From positions 116,213-180,212 of the forward strand of contig WPIO01000256.1 in the NCBI GenBank assembly GCA_009760855.2: a stretch of DNA of 64,000 nt, in the 5' to 3' direction. Below the pieces are notes generated by a model, which saw only the letters and a program-made list of their open reading frames with translations, did not search any database and was not told the DNA's origin. Each line of letters opens with the position of its first letter. Position 1 is the first letter of the stretch. The DNA is from Cristatella mucedo. Its lineage: Eukaryota > Bryozoa > Phylactolaemata > Cristatellidae. The position numbers and the translations under genes were made by a program. Below are positions 49,611 through 61,080 of the stretch, piece by piece.

Positions 49611-52600
49611 GTAAGCTCTAATGGAAAGTTGAAAAGCTTGGATTTTTTGAAACATCCTAAATATTTTGAATTAATTTTCCTCGTAAGTCGTCTGCTCTCA
49701 CAGGCCATGGTGGCATAGTATAAACGATGATCTTCAAATAAAAAAAGAATTGTTTTTGTGACGGCTCATGTCCTTTCTTTTAGTCGGTCACATACATTTG
49801 TTGAAACTACTATAACGAGAAAATGACATTTGACACTGTGTTCTTTAACCATCGTTGTAAGCAAGGTACTTCCTTATAGCATTCCTACTTGTTACATCAC
49901 TTTCAAGCACAGTAGGGTTTTGTGTAATTCACAATTACCTCATGCAACTAGCTATTATGTTGTGACAGTATAACGGTTATTCGAGCTTTCGCTCTATACG
50001 GTACGTTTTGGAGCTTTAACGGTCAACAACATTCGAAATCACCTTAGTCTGAATGAGAAGCCGGAAGTTGATGTCGGGCCTAAATGTAAAAAGAAAAAGA
50101 GCATAATCAGAACGTGAGCAGAATGATCAATAGATTCATCTGGCACGTGATATCCTTCCTCGACACCGTTGTACTTGTCGTATTATTAAAGAGTCCTGTG
50201 TAGAAAGAACCTCTGAATGAAAAATCTTAACATGCCGGTATAGAAAGCCTGCTTACATGCAACTTCGACAGCCCTTACGGTTGTGCCGGTGCTAATTTGG
50301 GCTTAATTAGAGGTGATTACAGATGCAACGGTACCAGAAATTAGTTACAGCATCGATCGAAAAGTTAGTACTTGAAACGGTAGGCCTAAAAATGTTTAGC
50401 CTAGTGGTCTTATCGTCGGTTACATGCTTCTAGGATAATCGGAAGTGAATAATTTCCAGCTACTCTTAGTAGGTGTTCTAGGTTGCTTGCGAATTGGCTT
50501 GAACTGGTGTAAATATGCTGCACTACATTTACGTTTGATTCATGGCAACACTATGTGGTTGTTTGACATTAGAAAACGCATGTTTTTTTTTTGATTCACC
50601 TGGTAAATAATAGACTGGCCTCGAGCCATGTATTTTGTTATGTTAGTAGCCAAAGCTAGAAACCCCGTGAGGGTGTACGTACCTGACCTATCCACTTGCA
50701 GGAAGTTTAGCTGAGTGGTTTTCTATTTATCGGCTCAAACGGCACAACAGGTGCAACTTCGCAGCTACTGGCAATGAAATCACGCCGGTTGGGAGTGGGA
50801 ACCATTAATGATAATTACAACGACATCGATTTCTCAATCTATTGAATAAACTTATACATCCCCGAAGCTAATACAATAAATGGAATGCTCATAATTCCCG
50901 AGTCGTTTAGCCTGCCTGGCTGTGGTGATTTTATTCAAACGAAGTATTTCCATTGAAATCAATTATGGTTGTGGCAGCAGCCTAATTTAATTTTGCCTAG
51001 CGACCTATAGCTGTACGAAACATTAAACTAAAATAATCATGTTTGCATTTCTTTAATAACCTGAGCGTTGTTTTAAAGGGAATGGTTTATTTTAAGAATA
51101 CTTCCTGCTGAAACACACCTTGTATAGAACGTACGATTACGCTTTGCGGAAAATTAAAAAATCGTACGGCTTTAAGGTTAACAGCATGTAACGCAAAGAT
51201 AATCTTTAATATAATAAATAAAAGCTGTTATTATGTCAATGACAACAACAATAGTCACGCTTAATTACTCACCGATTGGATTGACCTGGACGTTTGTTTT
51301 ATTTGGATTGTAACAAAGGCCCTAATTAAAGTTAATGAAGGATAGAGGGCAAGTATTCAAGAGAGATGCGAAATACTTTGCTGATTCTGTTCTACTTGTA
51401 AACTAAGGAAAGGCTGCGTTCTCATCACAATTTCAGTTTAACATGCCGTAAAAGCTTAACGGGTTCGGACGTCTAACGGTCTAATAGCGTCTGAGCAGGT
51501 GTTTCAGGCTGGTTCACATACGTCATAGCATTAAGTAAATATGTGGCGTTGTATTAAAATTCGATCATAGGAACTAGGGCCTTCCTTCTTACGGATTTTT
51601 CAAATCTTGTCCTTTCCTTAATCAACACATCAATGTTTTGCTAGCATCATACGTTGTTTTCTAGTAGCTAAATAGCAGGTGAACGAAACGTCTCACTGCC
51701 GTCCATAAGCTGTGTCACCTACTGTTGTTAGGCGTTCAGCTAAGCGGATTTTTCAATTGTCGGCAACGGAGGCACACAAGTTTGTTCTTGGCTCCACCCA
51801 AAAAGACAATCTCAAAATTATCGCAAGCTTAATCTCGCAGATAAGAGGCTTCAATTATCGACTGAGGTGGTTAGAAAGCAATGGTAAGTGACAGGTGGTA
51901 CATCACCCTCGAAAGATTAAACGTGGGTCTAGCTTTTACTTTCGCAGAGATTCAAAAAAAACTAGATATGGATTAAAATGATTAATCACACTTATTGATT
52001 CTACATAATCTAATACTGCTAACGCAAAGCTTAACTATAATTACACAGACGGCCATACTAAGTTTAGCGTTATTCCGACCTCGTGTAATATTAGAACTTT
52101 CGGGCTTGCACTTTAAACTACAGCGTTTCATGAGCCAAGGAAAATGTTACTTCTCGGGTAATTGAGAGACCACCGAAGCATGCAGTAGCTAGTTCATGCT
52201 GGTTGCTTTCTGTTTAACTCACACAGGCTCTTGTTAAGTTTACTTATACCGCGATTGCTTTTAGTTAGCACTTACTTTTCTGAAACAGCGACTGAAATTG
52301 CTATTATGGGCAACCGCACGACTGGTCAAAGTGCTACATAATTAAACGTCCCCATCTTGTCATCATAGGTATTCAGGGTAAATGCAGCATAGCTCTTTTG
52401 ACTCAGAGTTCAAGGACTAAGCTATTGGACTAGTGCAACCTGTTTTGGGTCTGTATAGGACAGGTGACTCATTCCCACAAGTACTTTTCGGATTTGAATG
52501 CAATCAATTCCAGAGGTCGTTCAGAAGCTTTAGCAAAGAACTCCTTCGCATTAAGAAAGCCGTATGCAGGAGCACTGCTTTTGGTGCTTTGTATTTCTCC

Positions 52601-53293
52601 TGTAAGTATTAAATAAACGTGCAATGGAATGCTTCGTTAGCCTCTGCAGGAAGTTTGTCGGACACAGGTCAATCAATTTAAACAAGTTGAGTCGCCTGAA
52701 ATAAATAATCTTGCTAAATATTTCTCAGCTGCTTGCCGTTTTAGGTGAAGTATTAATTTAAATCGACTCAGCAGCACACGTCGTAGGTCATCCTTACCTA
52801 CAGCTAATGGGCCACTAAACCTTGCAAATCGGTCTACTGATAGTGCCACTTTAGATAGCTTTGTGATGTTCAAAATGCAACGAAAATACTCAAGTATCCC
52901 ACAGCATGTTATCGATTCTTACAAATTGAATTTAAACCTACACTGGTGTCATGTTTCACGATTTGTATTATTAGGTTTTGCTTTGTTTACGATTCCTCGC
53001 AAGCGTATAAAGTCTTATTGTTTTTTACGCCAGTGAGTTGAACTTCAGGTATGCCGCTTGCTATTTCTCTTGCATTACCGCCGTCTAAGTAAGAACTGGT
53101 TTATTGTTATCAATATATTGGATCTTTAAGATCGTTCACTACCGATTTAGGTAAAAATGATGCCAAGAAGATCACCTTGTCTTGTGCCTGGTACTTACCT
53201 GTAATGATAGATAAGCTGTGCTCTCTGAGAAGACAGTTGGAGAATAAGCCTGCACGGTACTGACAGCACAACGCTTTCCGTGCCATTCTTTAG
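49611..53293 (+). repeat. Unit 9 intron
   Basis: 3683 bp, young type, no inserts. Confidence 0.8.
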
Positions 53294-53434
53294 CTGGAGG
53301 AGCTAAAAATCCACAACAATAAGGACCTCATAACTCTTCCTTCATCGATATGCCAGCTGCATGCACTGAAGAAGCTGGACGTTTCTCATTGTGGTCTAAA
53401 TATACTACCCGATGGATGGGAAGGCATGCTGGCG
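53294..53434 (+). CDS. LRR exon copy 10
   Basis: 141 bp, phase 0-0, nucleotide-identical to copy 8, with K-I-H-N-N-K-D-L-I and D-V-S-H-C surfaces. Confidence 0.87.
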
Positions 53435-56400
53435 GTAAGCTCTAATGGAAAGTTGAAAAGCTTGGATTTTTTGAAACATCCTAAATATTTTGAATTAATT
53501 TTCCTCGTAAGTCGTCTGCTCTCACAGGCCATGGTGGCATAGTATAAACGATGATCTTCAATTAAAAAGAATTGTTTTTGTGACGGCTCATGTCCTTTCT
53601 TTTAGTCGGTCACATACATTTGTTGAAACTACTATAACGAGAAAATGACATTTGACACTGTGTTCTTTAACCATCGTTGTAAGCAAGGTACTTCCTTATA
53701 GCATTCCTACTTGTTACATCACTTTCAAGCACAGTAGGGTTTTGTGTAATTCACAATTACCTCATGCAACTAGCTATTATGTTGTGACAGTATAACGGTT
53801 ATTCGAGCTTTCGCTCTATACGGTACGTTTTGGAGCTTTAACGGTCAACAACATTCGAAATCACCTTAGTCTGAATGAGAAGCCGGAAGTTGATGTCGGG
53901 CCTAAATGTAAAAAGAAAAAGAGCATAATCAGAACGTGAGCAGAATGATCAATAGATTCATCTGGCACGTGATATCCTTCCTCGACACCGTTGTACTTGT
54001 CGTATTATTAAAGAGTCCTGTGTAGAAAGAACCTCTGAATGAAAAATCTTAACATGCCGGTATAGAAAGCCTGCTTACATGCAACTTCGACAGCCCTTAC
54101 GGTTGTGCCGGTGCTAATTTGGGCTTAATTAGAGGTGATTACAGATGCAACGGTACCAGAAATTAGTTACAGCATCGATCGAAAAGTTAGTACTTGAAAC
54201 GGTAGGCCTAAAAATGTTTAGCCTAGTGGTCTTATCGTCGGTTACATGCTTCTAGGATAATCGGAAGTGAATAATTTCCAGCTACTCTTAGTAGGTGTTC
54301 TAGGTTGCTTGCGAATTGGCTTGAACTGGTGTAAATATGCTGCACTACATTTACGTTTGATTCATGGCAACACTATGTGGTTGTTTGACATTAGAAAACG
54401 CATGTTTTTTTTTGATTCACCTGGTAAATAATAGACTGGCCTCGAGCCATGTATTTTGTTATGTTAGTAGCCAAAGCTAGAAAACCCCGTGAGGGTGTAC
54501 GTACCTGACCTATCCACTTGCAGGAAGTTTAGCTGAGTGGTTTTCTATTTATCGGCTCAAACGGCACAACAGGTGCAACTTCGCAGCTACTGGCAATGAA
54601 ATCACGCCGGTTGGGAGTGGGAACCATTAATGATAATTACAACGACATCGATTTCTCAATCTATTGAATAAACTTATACATCCCCGAAGCTAATACAATA
54701 AATGGAATGCTCATAATTCCCGAGTCGTTTAGCCTGCCTGGCTGTGGTGATTTTATTCAAACGAAGTATTTCCATTGAAATCAATTATGGTTGTGGCAGC
54801 AGCCTAATTTAATTTTGCCTAGCGACCTATAGCTGTACGAAACATTAAACTAAAATAATCATGTTTGCATTTCTTTAATAACCTGAGCGTTGTTTTAAAG
54901 GGAATGGTTTATTTTAAGAATACTTCCTGCTGAAACACACCTTGTATAGAACGTACGATTACGCTTTGCGGAAAATTAAAAAATCGTACGGCTTTAAGGT
55001 TAACAGCATGTAACGCAAAGATAATCTTTAATATAATAAATAAAAGCTGTTATTATGTCAATGACAACAACAATAGTCACGCTTAATTACTCACCGATTG
55101 GATTGACCTGGACGTTTGTTTTATTTGGATTGTAACAAAGGCCTAATTAAAGTTAATGAAGGATAGAGGGCAAGTATTCAAGAGAGATGCGAAATACTTT
55201 GCTGATTCTGTTCTACTTGTAAACTAAGGAAAGGCTGCGTTCTCATCACAATTTCAGTTTAACATGCCGTAAAAGCTTAACGGGTTCGGACGTCTAACGG
55301 TCTAATAGCGTCTGAGCAGGTGTTTCAGGCTGTTCACATACGTCATAGCATTAAGTAAATATGCGGCGTTGTATTAAAATTCGATCATAGGAACTAGGGC
55401 CTTCCTTCTTACGGATTTTTCAAATCTTGTCCTTTCCTTAATCAACACATCAATGTTTTGCTAGCATCATACGTTGTTTTCTAGTAGCTAAATAGCAGGT
55501 GAACGAAACGTCTCACTGCCGTCCATAAGCTGTGTCACCTACTGTTGTTAGGCGTTCAGCTAAGCGGATTTTTCAATTGTCGGCAACGGAGGCACACAAG
55601 TTTGTTCTTGGCTCCACCCAAAAAGACAATCTCAAAATTATCGCAAGCTTAATCTCGCAGATAAGAGGCTTCAATAATCGACTGATGTGGTTAAAAGGCA
55701 ATGGTAAGTGACAGGTGGTACATCACAATCGAAAGATTAAACGTGGGTCTAGCTTTTACTTTCGCAGAGATTCAAAAAAACTAGATATGGATTAAAATGA
55801 TTAATCACACTTATTGATTCTACATAATCTAATACTGCTAACGCAAAGCTTAACTATAATTACACAGACGGCCATACTAAGTTTAGTGTTATTCCGACCT
55901 CGTGTAATATTAGAACTTTCGGGCTTGCACTTTAAACTACAGCGTTTCATGAGCCAAGGAAAAATGTTACTTCTCGGGTAATTGAGAGACCACCGAAGCA
56001 TGCAGTAGCTAGTTCATGCTGGTTGCTTTCTGTTTAACTCACACAGGCTCTTGTTAAGTTTACTTATACCGCGATTGCTTTTAGTTAGCACTTACTTTTC
56101 TGAACAGCGACTGAAATTGCTATTATGGGCAACCGCACGACTGGTCAAAGTGCTACATAATTAAACGTCCCCATCTTGTCATCATAGGTATTCAGGGTAA
56201 ATGCAGCATAGCTCTTTTGACTCAGAGTTCAAGGACTAAGCTATTGGACTAGTGCAACCTGTTTTGGGTCTGTATAGGACAGGTGACTCATTCCCACAAG
56301 TACTTTTCGGATTTGAATGCAATCAATTCCAGAGGTCGTTCAGAAGCTTTAGCAAAGAACTCCTTCGCATTAAGAAAGCCGTATGCAGGAGCACTGCTTT

Positions 56401-57116
56401 TGGTGCTTTGTATTTCTCCTGTAAGTATTAAATAAACGTGCAATGGAATGCTTCGTTAGCCTCTGCAGGAAGTTTGTCGGACACAGGTCAATCAATTTAA
56501 ACAAGTTGAGTCGCCTGAAATAAATAATCTTGCTAAATATTTCTCAGCTGCTTGCCGTTTTAGGTGAAGTGTTAATTTAAATCGACTCAGCAGCACACGT
56601 CGTAGGTCATCCTTACCTACAGCTAATGGGCCACTAAACCTTGCAAATCGGTCTACTGATAGTGCCACTTTGGATAGCTTTGTGATGTTCAAAATGCAAC
56701 GAAAATACTCAAGTATCCCACAGCATGTTATCGATTCTTACAAATTGAATTTAAACCTACACTGGTGTCATGTTTCACGATTTGTATTATTAGGTTTTGC
56801 TTTGTTTACGATTCCTCGCAAGCGTATAAAGTCTTATTGTTTTTTTTTTACGCCAGTGAGTTGAACTTCAGGTATGCCGCTTGCTATTTCTCTTGCATTA
56901 CCGCCGTCTAAGTAAGAACTGGTTTATTGTTATCAATATATTGGATCTTTAAGATCGTTCACTACCGATTTAGGTAAAAATGATGCCAAGAAGATCACCT
57001 TGTCTTGTGCCTGGTACTTACCTGTAATGATAGATAAGCTGTGCTCTCTGAGAAGACAGTTGGAGAATAAGCCTGCACGGTACTGACAGCACAACGCTTT
57101 CCGTGCCATTCTGTAG
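53435..57116 (+). repeat. Unit 10 intron
   Basis: 3682 bp, young type, no inserts. Confidence 0.8.
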
Positions 57117-57256
57117 CTGGAGAAGCTCAATATCGGCTACAATAAGAGCTCACAACTCTTCCTTTATCGATATGCCAGCTGCATGCACTGAAGAAGCTGG
57201 ACGTTTCTCATTGTGGTCTAAATATACTACCCGATGGATGGGAAGGCATGCTGGCG
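57117..57256 (+). CDS. LRR exon copy 11, divergent 5' half, -1 frameshift
   Basis: 140 bp, acceptor cattctgtag (old type), donor normal. Begins LEKLNIGYNK, unlike its neighbours' LEELKIHNNK. About ten substitutions and one missing G fall within roughly 60 bp, while flanking intron and the 3' half match copies 10 and 12. The missing G (AATAAGAGC instead of AATAAGGAGC) shifts the frame and gives TGA at 57189-57191. The patch resembles old copies such as copy 7 (shared ctgtag, TACAA and AGAGCTC). Confidence 0.78.
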
Positions 57257-60200
57257 GTAAGCTCTAATGGAAAGTTGAAAAGCTTGGATTTTTTTGAAAC
57301 ATCCTAAATATTTTGAATTAATTTTCCTCGTAAGTCGTCTGCTCTCACAGGCCATGGTGGCATAGTATAAACGATGATCTTCAATTAAAAAGAATTGTTT
57401 TTTGTGACGGCTCATGTCCTTTCTTTTAGTCGGTCACATACATTTGTTGAAACTACTATAACGAGAAAATGACATTTGACACTGTGTTCTTTAACCATCG
57501 TTGTAAGCAAGGTACTTCCTTATAGCATTCCTACTTGTTACATCACTTTCAAGCACAGTAGGGTTTTGTGTAATTTCACAATTACCTCATGCAACTAGCT
57601 ATTATGTTGTGACAGTATAACGGTTATTCGAGCTTTCGCTCTATACGGTACGTTTTGGAGCTTTAACGGTCAACAACATTCGAAATCACCTTAGTCTGAA
57701 TGAGAAGCCGGAAGTTGATGTCGGGCCTAAATGTAAAAAGAAAAAGAGCATAATCAGAACGTGAGCAGAATGATCAATAGATTCATCTGGCACGTGATAT
57801 CCTTCCTCGACACCGTTGTACTTGTCGTATTATTAAAGAGTCCTGTGTAGAAAGAACCTCTGAATGAAAAATCTTAACATGCCGGTATAGAAAGCCTGCT
57901 TACATGCAACTTCGACAGCCCTTACGGTTGTGCCGGTGCTAATTTGGGCTTAATTAGAGGTGATTACAGATGCAACGGTACCAGAAATTAGTTACAGCAT
58001 CGATCGAAAAGTTAGTACTTGAAACGGTAGGCCTAAAAATGTTTAGCCTAGTGGTCTTATCGTCGGTTACATGCTTCTAGGATAATCGGAAGTGAATAAT
58101 TTCCAGCTACTCTTAGTAGGTGTTCTAGGTTGCTTGCGAATTGGCTTGAACTGGTGTAAATATGCTGCACTACATTTACGTTTGATTCATGGCAACACTA
58201 TGTGGTTGTTTGACATTAGAAAACGCATGTTTTTTTTTGATTCACCTGGTAAATAATAGACTGGCCTCGAGCCATGTATTTTGTTATGTTAGTAGCCAAA
58301 GCTAGAAACCCCGTGAGGGTGTACGTACCTGACCTATCCACTTGCAGGAAGTTTAGCTGAGTGGTTTTTCTATTTATCGGCTCAAACGGCACAACAGGTG
58401 CAACTTCGCAGCTACTGGCAATGAAATCACGCCGGTTGGGAGTGGGAACCATTAATGATAATTACAACGACATCGATTTCTCAATCTATTGAATAAACTT
58501 ATACATCCCCGAAGCTAATACAATAAATGGAATGCTCATAATTCCCGAGTCGTTTAGCCTGCCTGGCTGTGGTGATTTTATTCAAACGAAGTATTTCCAT
58601 TGAAATCAATTATGGTTGTGGCAGCAGCCTAATTTAATTTTGCCTAGCGACCTATAGCTGTACGAAACATTAAACTAAAATAATCATGTTTGCATTTCTT
58701 TAATAACCTGAGCGTTGTTTTAAAGGGAATGGTTTATTTTAAGAATACTTCCTGCTGAAACACACCTTGTATAGAACGTACGATTACGCTTTGCGGAAAA
58801 TTAAAAAATCGTACGGCTTTAAGGTTAACAGCATGTAACGCAAAAAGATAATCTTTAATATAATAAATAAAAGCTGTTATTATGTCAATGACAACAACAA
58901 TAGTCACGCTTAATTACTCACCGATTGGATTGACCTGGACGTTTGTTTTATTTGGATTGTAACAAAGGCCTAATTAAAGTTAATGAAGGATAGAGGGCAA
59001 GTATTCAAGAGAGATGCGAAATACTTTGCTGATTCTGTTCTACTTGTAAACTAAGGAAAGGCTGCGTTCTCATCACAATTTCAGTTTAACATGCCGTAAA
59101 AGCTTAACGGGTTCGGACGTCTAACGGTCTAATAGCGTCTGAGCAGGTGTTTCAGGCTGGTTCACATACGTCATAGCATTAAGTAAATATGTGGCGTTGT
59201 ATTAAAATTCGATCATAGGAACTAGGGCCTTCCTTCTTACGGATTTTTCAAATCTTGTCCTTTCCTTAATCAACACATCAATGTTTTGCTAGCATCATAC
59301 GTTGTTTTCTAGTAGCTAAATAGCAGGTGAACGAAACGTCTCACTGCCGTCCATAAGCTGTGTCACCTACTGTTGTTAGGCGTTCAGCTAAGCGGATTTT
59401 TCAATTGTCGGCAACGGAGGCACACAAGTTTGTTCTTGGCTCCACCCAAAAAGACAATCTCAAAATTATCGCAAGCTTAATCTCGCAGATAAGAGGCTTC
59501 AATTATCGACTGAGGTGGTTAGAAGGCAATGGTAAGTGACAGGTGGTACATCACCCTCGAAAGATTAAACGTGGGTCTAGCTTTTACTTTCGCAGAGATT
59601 CAAAAAAACTAGATATGGATTAAAATGATTAATCACACTTATTGATTCTACATAATCTAATACTGCTAACGCAAAGCTTAACTATAATTACACAGACGGC
59701 CATACTAAGTTTAGCGTTATTCCGACCTCGTGTAATATTAGAACTTTCGGGCTTGCACTTTAAACTACAGCGTTTCATGAGCCAAGGAAAATGTTACTTC
59801 TCGGGTAATTGAGAGACCACCGAAGCATGCAGTAGCTAGTTCATGCTGGTTGCTTTCTGTTTAACTCACACAGGCTCTTGTTAAGTTTACTTATACCGCG
59901 ATTGCTTTTAGTTAGCACTTACTTTTCTGAACAGCGACTGAAATTGCTATTATGGGCAACCGCACGACTGGTCAAAGTGCTACATAATTAAACGTCCCCA
60001 TCTTGTCATCATAGGTATTCAGGGTAAATGCAGCATAGCTCTTTTGACTCAGAGTTCAAGGACTAAGCTATTGGACTAGTGCAACCTGTTTTGGGTCTGT
60101 ATAGGACAGGTGACTCATTCCCACAAGTACTTTTCGGATTTGAATGCAATCAATTCCAGAGGTCGTTCAGAAGCTTTAGCAAAGAACTCCTTCGCATTAA

Positions 60201-60939
60201 GAAAACCGTATGCAGGAGCACTGCTTTTGGTGCTTTGTATTTCTCCTGGAAGTATTAAATAAACGTGCAATGGAATGCTTCGTTAGCCTCTGCAGGATGT
60301 TTGTCGGACACAGGTCAATCAATTTTAACAAGTTGAGTCGCCTGAAATAAATAATCTTGCTAAATATTTCTCAGCTGCTTGCCGTTTTAGGTGAAGTGTT
60401 AATTTAAATCGACTCAGCAGCACACGTCGTAGGTCATCCTTACCTACAGCTAATGGGCCACTAAACCTTGCAAATCGGTCTACTGATAGTGCCACTTTAG
60501 ATAGCTTTGTGATGTTCAAAATGCAACGAAAATACTCAAGTATCCCACAGCATGTTATCGATTCTTACAAATTGAATTTAAACCTACACTTGTGTCATGT
60601 TTCACGATTTGTATTATTAGGTTTTGCTTTGTTTACGATTCCTCGCAAGCGTATAAAGTCTTATTGTTTTTTACGCCAGTGAGTTGAACTTCAGGTATGC
60701 CGCTTGCTATTTCTCTTGCATTACCGCCGTCTAAGTAAGAACTGGTTTATTGTTATCAATATATTGGATCTTTAAGATCGTTCACTACCGATTTAGGTAA
60801 AAATGATGCCAAGAAGATCACCTTGTCTTGTGCCTGGTACTTACCTGTAATGATAGATAAGCTGTGCTCTCTGAGAAGACAGTTGGAGAATAAGCCTGCA
60901 CGGTACTGACAGCACAACGCTTTCCGTGCCATTCTTTAG
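57257..60939 (+). repeat. Unit 11 intron
   Basis: 3683 bp, young type, no inserts; homopolymer lengths vary slightly from neighbours. Confidence 0.8.
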
Positions 60940-61080
60940 CTGGAGGAGCTAAAAATCCACAACAATAAGGACCTCACAACTCTTCCTTTATCGATATGCC
61001 AGCTGCATGCACTGAAGAAGCTGGACGTTTCTCATTGTGGTCTAAATATACTACCCGATGGATGGGAAGGCATGCTGGCG
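60940..61080 (+). CDS. LRR exon copy 12
   Basis: 141 bp, phase 0-0. As copy 8, but T13 (ACA) and L17 (TTA) replace I13 and S17. Those two bases are shared with copy 11, so it is a mosaic of the copy-8 and copy-11 types. Confidence 0.87.
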
